A stretch of DNA of 43,689 nt from Planctomycetaceae bacterium (GCA_018699955.1 JABISG010000024.1:1-43689), one strand, 5' to 3'. Positions 1 to 8,897 are shown, numbered from the stretch's first letter. Numbers and translations: made by a program. Notes: generated by a model from the sequence alone, not told the origin.

Positions 1-1
1 C

Positions 2-391
2 TGGTCGCTGGGTCAGATTTTCAGCCACTTGGCAAGGGTTCTGGTAACTGCGGTGGAAGGCAATTACCGTCCGCCGTTGATCTCTCGCCTGATCGGATTC
101 GTCTTTCGACCGTTATTGAGAAGATGGCTGCTTGAAACCGGGATGCCAGCCGGGCTACCTCACAAAGGGATTCCCGTGATTGGAACCGTCCCAAAGGCGA
201 ACGCAATGTTTGCCGATTTGAGCTTCACGACCCAGGAGGGACTCGCCGAACTGCGAACGGCAATCGACCGGTACAAATCAACGGAGAAACTCTCTCCTCA
301 TCCCGCATTTGGAGACATTGGTCATGATGGTTGGAACCGGTTCAACTTCCGGCACGCCGAGCTTCATTTGAGTTTTGTGGTTCCCAAGTGA
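2..391 (+). CDS. DUF1569 (DinB-like) protein, 3' part only
   Basis: The reading frame is open from the window edge, and the residues before the first possible start (WSLGQIFSHLARV) fit the DUF1569 pattern 'W(S/T)LGQ-HLA', so the gene starts upstream of the window. The C-terminal part HPAFGDIGHDGWNRFNFRHAELHLSF matches the typical end of the family (HPAFG...W....RHA.HHL). DUF1569 proteins belong to the DinB/YfiT-like four-helix superfamily, whose members often bind a metal with histidines; no reaction is known for this family. The gene ends 7 bp before a convergent open frame on the minus strand. Family assignment is from the motif; substrate and role are unknown. Confidence 0.8.
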   Translation, partial: WSLGQIFSHLARVLVTAVEGNYRPPLISRLIGFVFRPLLRRWLLETGMPAGLPHKGIPVIGTVPKANAMFADLSFTTQEGLAELRTAIDRYKSTEKLSPHPAFGDIGHDGWNRFNFRHAELHLSFVVPK

Positions 392-398
392 GGCTGCT

Positions 399-781
399 TC
401 AATCGCTTTGTGCCCGGTCAATGAACTTCACCTGAGCTTTTCCATTTGTGTTGATCAAAAACTTCGGGAGCGGAGTGCTGAAACGGGTATACGAAACAAA
501 TCCCCAGCCTTCGGCGTACATTTCGGAGGTCCAATTGCAAAACATCAGGATGAAACGCTCATCGAGCGCGACGGAAAACAAGAAGTACGTCCTCGCTTAG
601 CCCGGCGAGTTGCGGGAGATTTACGGCCGGTGACGATCGTTTTTAGAGAGTAACCAACTTGGGGCCGCACCAACCAAGCTATAGCTGCGATGGCGCGGTA
701 CCGGATTTCTACCCTGAAGTTCAGCGAGGCTTCACGGTCATCGGCAAATGGGTTACTCTTCACTCTGAAAGAGTGATGCAT
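399..781 (-). pseudogene. Possible frameshifted small gene, unknown family
   Basis: Two minus-strand frames abut and overlap here. The downstream frame (399-about 590) reads like a real protein (FSVALDERFILMFCNW, then EMYAEGWGFVSYTRF and a terminal KFIDRAQSD). The upstream frame (545-781) starts at an ATG and contains NFRVEIRYRAIAAIAWLVRP and SLKTIVTGRKSPATRRAKRGR. A single-base shift near 590 would join them into one protein of about 125 residues. The gene would be convergent with the DUF1569 gene. I do not recognise the family. It could equally be two chance frames; the evidence is only residue composition and the tight convergent fit. Confidence 0.28.
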
Positions 782-913
782 TTACATAGGCAGATACACC
801 CGCGAGGGAGACCTGCCACGCGCAATCGGGCGGAGCAGACACTGAATGAGTTACGTGTCGAGAACTCCATTCGTTACCCGATGGTGAGAAGTGTCCCAAT
901 TTGTGAGGTGTCG

Positions 914-2863
914 ATGTTCGCTCTCCGTTTGACCGGGATTGTCGCCCTGACATTGTTTGTCGTTTTCTCAGGGGCGATACCGTTGACGGCGCGGGCGGAT
1001 GAGCCGTTGTTGGAACGCGACATCCTGCCGATCCTCACGAAAAACTGCATGGGGTGTCACGGTGGCTTGGTCAGCAGTGGCGGACTCGATCTCCGCACAC
1101 TGCCGGCAATGCTGGTCGGCGGCGAATCGGGAACGGCGGTCACATCGGGACAGTCCGAAAAAAGTGAATTGTGGAAACGCATCGCCAATGACGAGATGCC
1201 GGAGGGTGACGGTCGCGAGAAGCTCTCCGCACTAGACAAAGCGGCAATCAAAAAGTGGATCGATGCCGGGCTGCCCACGGTTTCCCAACGGCAGCAGAAC
1301 GTCGATTCGTTGGTGGCGGGAGACGAACAGCACAAAGTCCCGGAAGTCGCAGCGGCGATCGATCAACACATCGGCCAATTTCTCAAAGCCGCCGACATAC
1401 AGCCGGCCCCACTGACCGACGATGAGGAATTCCTGCGACGGATTTATCTCGATCTGGCCGGTCGCGTTCCTACGGCTGAGCAAGCCGTCGCGTTTCTCGA
1501 CGACACCGCACCGGACCGGCGCACAAAACTGATCGACTCATTGTTGGAGACACCCGAGTTTGGCGAGCAGTTCGGCCGAACCTGGCGCGACTGGGTCTGT
1601 CCGCCGGAATTGCCTTCTACCGGCAATGCGGGGACTCAGCCCCATCAACAGGCACGCGCGTTCGGAAGCTGGATCGGAAAGAAGGTCGTCGCGGGCGAAC
1701 CGTGGGATCAGGTCACGCGTGAAATCCTCACCGTCCAAGGCGAGATTGGGAAGAACCCGCAGGTCATCTTTTTTGCCCTCGTCGGCAAAGACGGCACGAC
1801 CACGGCGGACGGGTCCGCGCGAGCCGTGGCATCGCTGTTTATGGGCGTGCAGTTGCAATGTGCCCGTTGCCACGACGACCCCTACCGCGACTGGTCGCAG
1901 CAGGAACATTGGGGGCTGGCGGCATTCTTCGGCCGCTCCCAAGGCGATTTCAGCAAGGTCGAAATCAACAAAGGACCCAGCAAGAAACCGGGGGAGATCG
2001 GCATTCCCGGTTCAGCTTTTCGCAACGTCGGCTCAGTCGTGAAAGCGTCCTTTCTGCGCGGCGACCGTTTTGAAGCGAAGGACAGCCAGGATTTGCGGCA
2101 ACCGTTTGCCGACTGGCTGACGGCGAAAGAAAATCCGTACTTCGCTCGTGCGTTTGTCAACCGAGTGTGGTTTTCGCTGTTTTCACGGGGAATCGTGAAT
2201 CCCATCGATGACTTCCGCGAGTTGAATCCGCCCTCACATCCGGGGCTGCTCAAACTGCTGGCGGGCGAGTTCACTGCGTCCGGCTATGACGTCAAACATT
2301 TGATCCGCTGCATTTGTAATTCTCAGGCCTACCAGCGCGCAAGCCGCGTCGCGCCCGACATCGATGACCAGCAGCGGACGGTGCTCACAACCGCATTCGG
2401 CCGGATGCCCATGCGGCTTATGACAGCCGACCGACTCTACGACTCGTTGAAGCTGGCGTTCGGCGACCCGAAGCTCGATCTGCGAACCAGTGTCGCGCAC
2501 GCCTCGGTCGGCATGGCCGCACCGGTTGGCGATGCGTTGCTCGAATTCCATCGCAGGTTCGGCACCAACGAAGAAGACGCAACCGATTTCACACACGGCA
2601 TCGCCCAGATGCTGACGATGATCAATCACCCCCGGCTGCTGCGTGGTGGTCAATCACTTGAGGACTTTCGCAAGAAGTCACCGGACGCCTCAGCGGAACA
2701 GACCATCGAATGGCTCTATCTCAGCACACTCTCGCGTCACCCGACGAAGGAAGAACTGGCGGAGGCGGCCGAGTACGTCAGTCAGTCTGCTGATCCGACC
2801 GCGGCGTTCAACGGTGTGTTGTGGATGCTGGTGAATCGGAGCGAGTTTCTTCTGGTACGATAG
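914..2863 (+). CDS. Exported DUF1549/DUF1553 protein with N-terminal cytochrome-like domain
   Basis: A 649-residue planctomycete-type protein. Residues 1-28 form a signal peptide. CMGCH at 45-49 lies in a PSCyt1-type domain (typical 'PIL.KNC.GCHG...SGGLDLRT' context), which would bind heme c if matured. DUF1549 follows at about 140-340 (FLRRIYLDLAGRVPT), ending in a second CxxCH, CARCH at 316-320. DUF1553 fills about 375-645 (ARAFVNRVW, SHPGLL, YQRAS). The frame stays open upstream to 659, but ATG 914 is chosen because it has GAGGTG just upstream and begins the signal peptide; ATG 881 is an alternative. It is first in a trio with a DUF1501 gene 38 bp downstream and an LRR gene. Function of the family is unproven; a periplasmic redox or polymer-processing role is often inferred. 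Confidence 0.9.
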   Translation: MFALRLTGIVALTLFVVFSGAIPLTARADEPLLERDILPILTKNCMGCHGGLVSSGGLDLRTLPAMLVGGESGTAVTSGQSEKSELWKRIANDEMPEGDGREKLSALDKAAIKKWIDAGLPTVSQRQQNVDSLVAGDEQHKVPEVAAAIDQHIGQFLKAADIQPAPLTDDEEFLRRIYLDLAGRVPTAEQAVAFLDDTAPDRRTKLIDSLLETPEFGEQFGRTWRDWVCPPELPSTGNAGTQPHQQARAFGSWIGKKVVAGEPWDQVTREILTVQGEIGKNPQVIFFALVGKDGTTTADGSARAVASLFMGVQLQCARCHDDPYRDWSQQEHWGLAAFFGRSQGDFSKVEINKGPSKKPGEIGIPGSAFRNVGSVVKASFLRGDRFEAKDSQDLRQPFADWLTAKENPYFARAFVNRVWFSLFSRGIVNPIDDFRELNPPSHPGLLKLLAGEFTASGYDVKHLIRCICNSQAYQRASRVAPDIDDQQRTVLTTAFGRMPMRLMTADRLYDSLKLAFGDPKLDLRTSVAHASVGMAAPVGDALLEFHRRFGTNEEDATDFTHGIAQMLTMINHPRLLRGGQSLEDFRKKSPDASAEQTIEWLYLSTLSRHPTKEELAEAAEYVSQSADPTAAFNGVLWMLVNRSEFLLVR

Positions 2864-2901
2864 ACGTCGCAAGATGTCGGCGGAATCGATAACTGTGTGA
2901 C

Positions 2902-4191
2902 ATGAAAACGGAAAGCACAATGCGTGACTCCCATCCCACTCTAAAACGCCGCGACTGGTTGAAGCTTTCGGCCGCCGGACTTCTTTCTGGAGTCACCGTG
3001 CCGTGGTTCGAGTCGCTCGCCGCTGCTGCGATCAAACGGCCGCGGGGAAAATCGTGCATCCTGCTTTGGATGGACGGCGGCCCCAGTCAGCAACATACGT
3101 TTGACCCGAAGACGCACGGCGAATTCGCGCCGAAACCAACATCGGTGCCGGGCATTCACATCGTCGAGCATTTGCCGCAGCTCGCGCAGAGCATGGACGA
3201 TCTGGCAATCGTGCGGTCGATGACCACCGAGATCAACGGTCACTACGATGCCAAGTACTTTCTGCACACCGGCCACAAACGGACGACCGCATTTGAGCAT
3301 CCGGCCATCGGCTGCATCGCCTCATCGCAGGTGGGGCTGCCCGACGACGACATGCCGGCATTCGTTACAATTGATGCGGGGTTTGATCGGCCCGATGGTG
3401 GCCGCCTCTATCGCAGCGTTCCAGCATACCTCGGTCCCGAACACGCGCCGCTCGCGGTGAATGATCCAGCCGATGGTCTGGAAAACCTCACCCCGACCGG
3501 CGACGACATCGATGCCCGCCTGAAACTCCTGGCCGGCAGCGAACGTCGGTTTGCTCAGAAGTTTACATTGCCCGCCGTTGGTGCCAAGCAGGCCGCGTTC
3601 CATCGCGCGGTGCGGTTGATGCGGTCAAAACGGTCGCGGGCGTTTCGACTCGATGAGGAACCCGCAAGCCTCCGCGCGGAATACGGGTCTCACAAATTCG
3701 GGCAGTCGTGTCTGCTGGCCCGTCGTCTGGTTGAAGCCGGCGTGTCGTTCGTCGAGATTGTCCACCGGGGTTGGGACGATCACGGCGGAGCCGCCAAACC
3801 CATCGCCTACCGCGCCCCGTGGATGGACGCTGGTATGGCCGCGTTGATTCGGGATCTGAAAATACGCGGCATGCTCGACGACACGCTGATCGTGTGGATG
3901 GGCGAATTCGGACGCACGCCCGGTGACGGCAACGGTCACTTCTCCAAGGCGTGGTCCACGGTGTGGGCCGGCGGCGGCATTCAAACCGGTCAGGTCATCG
4001 GAAAAACTACCGAAGGCCCGAAGAGTCCCGGCGCAGACATCGTTGATCGACCAGTCACCGCGCCCGACTTCATCGGCACGCTCTGCCTGGCGCTGGGAAT
4101 CGACATTCACCAGGAATTCCTCACCCCGGCAAAGCGTCCCGTTCCCCTCGTCGATAAAGCCGCGAAGCCGGTTCAGGAGTTACTGGGATGA
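2902..4191 (+). CDS. DUF1501 family protein, Tat-type export signal
   Basis: A 429-residue DUF1501 protein, a family related in fold to the alkaline phosphatase/sulfatase superfamily. The N-terminus carries a twin-arginine-like motif (KRRDWLK) before a hydrophobic stretch, so export by Tat is likely. Core motifs are CILLWMDGGPSQQHTFDPK near residue 50, GWDDHGG, and MGEFGRTP followed by WAGGGIQTGQVIG, where conserved Asp, His and Glu may hold metal. ATG 2920 is an alternative start with GGAAAG close upstream. The gene follows its DUF1549/1553 partner by 38 bp and overlaps the next gene by four bases (ATGA), so the three are probably co-translated. The substrate is unknown. Confidence 0.9.
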   Translation: MKTESTMRDSHPTLKRRDWLKLSAAGLLSGVTVPWFESLAAAAIKRPRGKSCILLWMDGGPSQQHTFDPKTHGEFAPKPTSVPGIHIVEHLPQLAQSMDDLAIVRSMTTEINGHYDAKYFLHTGHKRTTAFEHPAIGCIASSQVGLPDDDMPAFVTIDAGFDRPDGGRLYRSVPAYLGPEHAPLAVNDPADGLENLTPTGDDIDARLKLLAGSERRFAQKFTLPAVGAKQAAFHRAVRLMRSKRSRAFRLDEEPASLRAEYGSHKFGQSCLLARRLVEAGVSFVEIVHRGWDDHGGAAKPIAYRAPWMDAGMAALIRDLKIRGMLDDTLIVWMGEFGRTPGDGNGHFSKAWSTVWAGGGIQTGQVIGKTTEGPKSPGADIVDRPVTAPDFIGTLCLALGIDIHQEFLTPAKRPVPLVDKAAKPVQELLG

Positions 4192-5306
4192 AAACCTGCC
4201 GGACTTGCTTCTGCTCTCAATCTCTTTTCGCGGCGCTGCTGTACCTGATCGTCGCGTTCCCTCAGTCTGCGCGGTCGGAAGCTCCGCCATATCGCCCGCC
4301 GAAGAACGCCGAGGAAGCGGTCGAGCGCATCGAAGAACTGGGTGGGGCCGTCCGTTTGTTGAAGCGGGGCAGCACCGATTTCGAAGTCGATTTTCGATTT
4401 GCCTCGGGCGAACTGAATGACGAGCATCTGAAATACGTTGCCGCCTTGAAGAACGTCGCCGTGTTGAGACTGAAGCGGACTTCCATCACCGATGCCGGGC
4501 TGGCACACGTGGCCGACGTCTCCACTTTGCGCCGTCTCGACCTGGAAGAGACGGCTGTCACCGATACCGGACTGAAGCACCTGGCCCGCCTTGCAAAGTT
4601 GCAGTGGTTGAACCTCTACGACACCGGCGTCAGCGATGCCGGGCTTCCGCATTTGAAAGGCCTCTCAAACCTTACGAGACTGTTTGTCGGCGAGACAAAA
4701 GTCACCGAGGCCGGCGTCCGGGAGTTAAAGAAGGCCACGCCAAAAGTGCGCGTCGTTCCCGATCGCGCCGAGGCTCGTCGCCGGGCGAAGCTCGTCGTGG
4801 AAGTCGCGAAGAAACTACTGGCAGAAGCGGAAAAACAGTTTGCAGATGCTGATCGAGAATTCAAAGAACTCGATCCTCGCAAAGATGAATTGAAGAAGAA
4901 AGAAGATGCCGCAAAAAAACATTTCGACGAGGCCAAGGCCAAAGCCGACGAACTTGGAAAAAAGAAAGACGAAGTCGCCAAAAAGCACGAAGCAGCCGAA
5001 AAAGCAGCGGCAGAGGCCCGCAAACTGTCGGAGGCCAAACCGGACGACGAGAATCTCAAGAAACAAGCGGTAGAAAGTCAGTCAGCCGCGGACGAGGCCG
5101 GGAAGCAGTCCGACGAAGCGAAGAAACAGAACGAAGATTCGCAGAAGCAGTTCGATACTGCGCGAACCGAATTCGACGCGGCAAAAGCGCTCCACGGTCG
5201 CGCAAACGGGGCGAAGAAGAAACAGGAACTGGCGCAAAGAATTCTGGATGCTTCCCGAATGAGACTCGCCGATACACAGAGAAAGCTAACGGCTCTCTCA
5301 GAGTGA
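4188..5306 (+). CDS. Exported leucine-rich-repeat and coiled-coil protein
   Basis: A 372-residue protein. Residues 1-30 are a signal peptide (LFAALLYLIVAFPQSARS). Residues about 75-180 contain four to five 23-24-residue leucine-rich repeats of the planctomycete type (ITDAGLAHVADVSTLRRLDL, VTDTGLKHLARLAKLQWLNL, VSDAGLPHLKGLSNLTRLFV). From about 195 to the end the chain is a long charged Lys/Glu/Ala heptad region predicted by eye to be coiled coil. Its start codon overlaps the DUF1501 stop (ATGA), with GGAG upstream, so it belongs to that unit. LRRs normally bind proteins or glycans and the coiled coil suggests oligomerisation, so it may be an adaptor for the two partner proteins; that is inference. 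Confidence 0.85.
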   Translation: MKTCRTCFCSQSLFAALLYLIVAFPQSARSEAPPYRPPKNAEEAVERIEELGGAVRLLKRGSTDFEVDFRFASGELNDEHLKYVAALKNVAVLRLKRTSITDAGLAHVADVSTLRRLDLEETAVTDTGLKHLARLAKLQWLNLYDTGVSDAGLPHLKGLSNLTRLFVGETKVTEAGVRELKKATPKVRVVPDRAEARRRAKLVVEVAKKLLAEAEKQFADADREFKELDPRKDELKKKEDAAKKHFDEAKAKADELGKKKDEVAKKHEAAEKAAAEARKLSEAKPDDENLKKQAVESQSAADEAGKQSDEAKKQNEDSQKQFDTARTEFDAAKALHGRANGAKKKQELAQRILDASRMRLADTQRKLTALSE

Positions 5307-5364
5307 CGTCCCCAAAGCCACTGTCGGTCCAAGGGCGGCATCGTGCCGGCTGGGGCGATTACGT

Positions 5365-5384
5365 TTGCTGATCTCCATCAGCAA
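5365..5384. terminator. Candidate bidirectional terminator hairpin
   Basis: TTGCTGAT-CTCC-ATCAGCAA is a perfect 8-bp stem with a 4-nt loop. It sits in the 99-bp gap between the convergent LRR gene (ends 5306) and SDR gene (ends 5406). There is no long T-run on either side, so it may be a weak or Rho-assisted terminator. Confidence 0.45.
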
Positions 5385-5405
5385 TGACACCAGATCCAAG
5401 TCATT

Positions 5406-6176
5406 CTAAAACACCTTGCACAGCGTTCCGCCATCGACGACGATCGATGTGCCGGTGATGTAGCTGCCCGCGTCGCTGGCTAAAAGCAATGCCGTTCCTG
5501 CCAACTCCCGTGGGTTGCCCCAGCGCCCCAGCGCGGTCCGATTGGCAAACGAAAGCTTTTGCTCTTCGGTGAGAACGGTGCCGGGGAGATCGGTCAGGAA
5601 CGGTCCTGGGGCGATGCAGTTGACGGTGATCCCGTAGGGCCCCAACTCCAAAGCCCCGGATCGGGCCATGCCGATCAAGGCGGCTTTCGTGGCCGAATAG
5701 GCGTTACGGCCTTCTTTCGAACCGTATGCCATGATCGAGGAAATGTGAATGATGCGGCCCCATTTACGCTCTTTCATCTGCGGCACCAATGCACGCGACA
5801 ACGCCATACAGGACGAGAGATTCAGTTCAATAATGCGATCCCAATTCTCATCCGTCACTTCGTCGATTTCCTCGGGGACATTCGAGCCGGCATTGTTGAC
5901 AACGATGTCGACTTGTCCCATTTCGTCCAAGGCTGCCTTAGCCAAACGGGCCACATCGTCGCGGCGGGTCATATCGGCGACGATATATGCGCCGCGACTG
6001 TCGGTTCCTTCCAGAATCCTCTCGAGCGCCGCCTTCAGTTCGTCTTCGTGTCTGCTGGAAATGACCACGTCGGCACCGGCTTCAGCGTAAACTCGGGCCA
6101 TGGCCTCTCCCAATCCTTTGCTGCCTCCGGTTACCAGGGCGACTCGTCCGCTCAGATCAAACAGTTCTCCCATCAT
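5406..6176 (-). CDS. SDR-family NAD(P)-dependent oxidoreductase
   Basis: A classical short-chain dehydrogenase/reductase of about 256 residues. The N-terminal TGGSKGLG matches the TGxxxGxG dinucleotide-binding loop, NNAG is present, the catalytic Ser lies in IIHISS, and the Tyr/Lys pair is YSATK. The end has the usual VNCIAPGPF and GTSIVVDGG. An Arg (SSRHEDEL) after the second beta strand hints at NADP preference but does not settle it. The frame begins at ATG 6188; ATG 6176 or 6173 is preferred because GGAG lies 6-9 nt ahead of them. The substrate cannot be read from sequence; relatives include 3-oxoacyl-ACP reductases, gluconate 5-dehydrogenases and sugar dehydrogenases. It is monocistronic as far as can be seen. 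Confidence 0.92.
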   Translation of the reverse strand: MMGELFDLSGRVALVTGGSKGLGEAMARVYAEAGADVVISSRHEDELKAALERILEGTDSRGAYIVADMTRRDDVARLAKAALDEMGQVDIVVNNAGSNVPEEIDEVTDENWDRIIELNLSSCMALSRALVPQMKERKWGRIIHISSIMAYGSKEGRNAYSATKAALIGMARSGALELGPYGITVNCIAPGPFLTDLPGTVLTEEQKLSFANRTALGRWGNPRELAGTALLLASDAGSYITGTSIVVDGGTLCKVF

Positions 6177-6214
6177 CGTGGGCTCCATCGTGAAATCAGG
6201 TTAGAATTGGATTA

Positions 6215-6233
6215 GTCGAATTTCAAATTCGAC
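6215..6233. promoter_or_regulatory. Perfect palindrome upstream of the SDR gene
   Basis: GTCGAATTT-C-AAATTCGAC is a perfect 9-bp inverted repeat around one base, AT-rich at its centre, 27-40 bp upstream of the SDR start codons. Position and symmetry fit an operator for a dimeric repressor. No regulator gene is adjacent, so the binding protein is unknown. A short terminator-like stem is the alternative, but there is no T-run. Confidence 0.4.
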
Positions 6234-6939
6234 TCTGCATCGGCCACAGTGATAATGACTTTGGGCTTCCGCGGCGTAAGAGTCAATCAACTTAGGCAAA
6301 GTTGAAGGATGACGTTTGATGAAGAGGGCAGGTCACAATCCGGTCGTTTGATCGTTGATTCTACCCACCTGAAGCGGGCATTTCACGGGCTTCGACACTT
6401 CCCGTCAGCGAATTGATCAACCTATTCCGTCGCGGATCGCGTGAGATAGATGGATCACGAATTAGGAGCAATTTGGCGGACGGTCGGGAATGTCAAGCCC
6501 CCATACTGAATGCCATGAAACACTGCACTTTCAAGCGCGACTTTTTGCCACCCGAGGTCCACAGCTTCACTACGGCACAACCGACAAACTGCTCAACGCT
6601 TTCGCTGAGGCGACGGAATATCTAAACAAGCGATCCCCGAATTGCTTCAACGCTCAATGCAAAACTGTCGCCCGCAGTCATGACCCCATTTCTGTTCGCG
6701 AAACTCGTCAATTCGCGGACAGACCGTAAAACCACCGTATTCGCGGACTCCGTACGCGCCAGCGGAACCGATACCATTTCGCAGAATCGGGCTCGATCCG
6801 GTAACACCGGATTGGGCGGCCGCCAGCGTGCCAAACCAATCGAACGTCTTTGTGATCGTGACGCATTCCCGTGCACGTCTGACCGAATCGTAGTGGTTGC
6901 CCCCCCAACCTTGCCATCCCGTTGCACGTGGAATCGCTC
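6234..6939. other. About 700-bp spacer without a supported gene
   Basis: Between the SDR gene and the 3' end of the PhoD-like gene I see only short frames with no recognisable motif or ribosome site. One plus-strand frame (6490-6729) has a protein-like stretch (HYGTTDKLLNAFAEATEYL) that could be a relic of a lost gene, but I could not assign it. The spacer holds one copy of the dispersed repeat noted at 6690-6720. Confidence 0.5.
6690..6720 (+). repeat. Dispersed direct repeat, copy 1
   Basis: The 20-mer TTCTGTTCGCGAAACTCGTC (6690-6709) recurs exactly at 9265-9284, and both copies are followed by (G)AATTCG(C)GGAC. The two copies lie in direct orientation in the spacers on either side of the PhoD-like gene, 2.6 kb apart. 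Confidence 0.7.
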
Positions 6940-8805
6940 TTACTTCTTGGGTTCTGTCTCAAGATCGAGTGGGGATACGGTTTCGCTGTAAACATGACGT
7001 CCGGTGTAGCCGTCGTACCAGGTGACGATCACCTGAGGGTGAGGATACGGGATGAATTGATAGCCGGGTCCTTCGCCGTCGGGCCGTGGGCTGGAAAACA
7101 CATTGTTGACGCGGACGATGGCGAAGAACGTACGATGCAGACGCGAGTAATGCACGTTGTTCGGACCGCTGCCAACCCACTTGATGCGCGCCCAGCGCCC
7201 TTCGGCATTGTACCAACCGGTGTAGGGCATGTTCCCCAACGTGCCGATTGGGTGTCCGTTGGAACTGAACGGCGAGACCATGAATTCCCAGATGTTGTCG
7301 GTAATCTGAGCCGAGACCGAGGCATGCACGTCGCCAGTGAAAAACATGATCGGCTTGTCGATCTTGTCCAGTTCACCCAAGACCAATTCGCGCTCGTGAA
7401 CAAAACCGGGGAAGCCGTCGCCTTTCGACCGGTCACCTGCATCCGGGCGAACGTGAAACCCACTGTGCGGCACGACCACCCCGACACTGGAGACGATGAA
7501 GAACAGATCGGCATCGGATTTCTTGATGCCGTCAACCAGCCAATTGCGTTGAGTTTCTCCAAGCAGGAACGTTTGAGGATCGTGCAGATTCTTGACGTTG
7601 AATTGGGAACGTTCGCCGCGTGTGTCGATTACGAAAAAATGACAATTGCCCAATTTGTAGTCATAAAAGTGATGAGTGCCGATCGAAAAGTCGATTGTCT
7701 CATCCTCGACGAACCTGGGCGTCACCTGCAGACGATGTTTATCCAAAACCTTGACCAACCCGTACGTGCCAGCATTCTTGCTGGCCGAGCGAGCATCAGT
7801 CGGTCGTTGTTTCTTTCCGATCAGGATTGTGCTGATCTGTTTTGGGTTCAGCGTGCTGAAATCCAAGTCGGGCGATTCGATGATGTTTCCGCCCCTCTTG
7901 ACGGTCGCCGTTCCGAAGAAGAGCTTGCCGCGCTGCGGCGTTTTCGGATTCGCCCAACCGGCGTACTCCTGCCAAACCTTGAGCTGTGTGTCTCGATTGA
8001 TATGTCGCGAGTTCTTCTTCTTAAAACCGACCTGCCCCGCGCCGAACAAGTTGTCATGGACTTCGTGATCGTCGAACATCATCAGCCAGGGCATATGTCG
8101 CATCACGCGATTCATTCCCGCCGATCGATCGATGTAGAGTTTGTAGTTGTTGCGAATTCCCGCGAGCGTACCGTCCCGTTTTTCTTCATAGGTGTAATCG
8201 CCGTTCATGATGTGAAACATCGCTTCATCGCCGAATTTTCGATGTAGCGTGGTCCAGGCGGGTGGATCAGAGTATTGGCCGCCGCTACGCTTCGGATCTT
8301 GCGAAGCACCGACACACATTGAAAACGAGAGATTGTAAAGACCATCGGGGTTGTTGACGGGATCGTGGGTGGTCGAGCTATCGGGCAGCGTGCGAAAACT
8401 GGGCCAGGAATCTGTGTGAGTCACGCGCGTGTCGGCCAGATGGCCCTTGAGCACAACGCCATAGTAATATCGCGTGTACGGCTTCAGACCTTTCAAGTCA
8501 ACGACGCCGGTATGATCGTCATCGGCGAGCGTCTTTCCTCTTATCGACGGACTGCCTGCACTCAACGGCAGTCGCGTTGAATAGCGGATTTCGAAATCCA
8601 TTGCTTCTTCCGTGCGAATCCAAACTCGCATCGAAGTTGCCGCAGGACGTCCCAGCATAGGACCCTGCAGCAGTCCCGTACTCAGATACGGAACCACTTG
8701 TTCCGCCACGGGATTAGGCCAGTCGGGAGTCTGCGCATTGCTTTCGGACGAGACCGCCAGCACGACAGCCGCCACAGCCAAAACCTGTATTCTCGCCGAG
8801 TCCAT
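6940..8805 (-). CDS. PhoD-like exported metallophosphatase
   Basis: A 621-residue protein of the PhoD alkaline-phosphatase/phosphodiesterase family. A signal peptide covers about residues 1-24 (IQVLAVAAVVLAVSSESNAQ). An N-terminal beta-sandwich PhoD_N domain follows (MRVWIRTEEAMDFEIRY... LKPYTRYYYGV), then the metallophosphatase core: FSMCVGASQD, MNGDYTY, LMMFDDHEVHDN and FFTGDVHASVSAQ supply the usual Asp/Asn/His metal ligands. The frame extends 10 codons further to 8835, but ATG 8805 has GGTGAAG just ahead and starts the signal peptide. Family members hydrolyse phosphate mono- or diesters outside the cytoplasm, often under phosphate limitation; no Pho-box could be confirmed by eye. It stands alone between two repeat-bearing spacers. 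Confidence 0.9.
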   Translation of the reverse strand: MDSARIQVLAVAAVVLAVSSESNAQTPDWPNPVAEQVVPYLSTGLLQGPMLGRPAATSMRVWIRTEEAMDFEIRYSTRLPLSAGSPSIRGKTLADDDHTGVVDLKGLKPYTRYYYGVVLKGHLADTRVTHTDSWPSFRTLPDSSTTHDPVNNPDGLYNLSFSMCVGASQDPKRSGGQYSDPPAWTTLHRKFGDEAMFHIMNGDYTYEEKRDGTLAGIRNNYKLYIDRSAGMNRVMRHMPWLMMFDDHEVHDNLFGAGQVGFKKKNSRHINRDTQLKVWQEYAGWANPKTPQRGKLFFGTATVKRGGNIIESPDLDFSTLNPKQISTILIGKKQRPTDARSASKNAGTYGLVKVLDKHRLQVTPRFVEDETIDFSIGTHHFYDYKLGNCHFFVIDTRGERSQFNVKNLHDPQTFLLGETQRNWLVDGIKKSDADLFFIVSSVGVVVPHSGFHVRPDAGDRSKGDGFPGFVHERELVLGELDKIDKPIMFFTGDVHASVSAQITDNIWEFMVSPFSSNGHPIGTLGNMPYTGWYNAEGRWARIKWVGSGPNNVHYSRLHRTFFAIVRVNNVFSSPRPDGEGPGYQFIPYPHPQVIVTWYDGYTGRHVYSETVSPLDLETEPKK

Positions 8806-8865
8806 GCTCTTCACCTTGAAACCGATTTTTCGCATTTGGGTTGAGCCTGAAACCGATTCCGGCTC

Positions 8866-8897
8866 GCAGTGTCTCGATTATGCAGTGTCTCAATTAT
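8866..8897. repeat. Tandem 16-bp duplication upstream of the PhoD-like gene
   Basis: GCAGTGTCTCGATTAT (8866-8881) is followed directly by GCAGTGTCTCAATTAT (8882-8897), one mismatch in 16. The upstream end merges into a minus-strand TATAAT (8893-8898), so the duplication lies between a possible -10 box and the start codon at 8805. It could be a doubled protein-binding site or simple slippage. Confidence 0.55.

Noticed and set aside
659..913. N-terminal extension of the first DUF1549/1553 protein
   Set aside because: It precedes an intact signal peptide, lacks a ribosome site and overlaps the possible broken gene.
4800..5280. DNA tandem repeat in the coiled-coil region
   Set aside because: The Lys/Glu/Ala pattern is repetitive in protein composition only; no regular DNA unit could be found.
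6490..6729. Short plus-strand frame in the SDR-PhoD spacer
   Set aside because: A protein-like segment is visible, but there is no ribosome site, no known motif and the ends look random.
6922..8247. 441-residue plus-strand frame opposite the PhoD-like gene
   Set aside because: It is the antisense of a well-supported coding region with clear phosphatase motifs, and its translation shows no family motif or signal.
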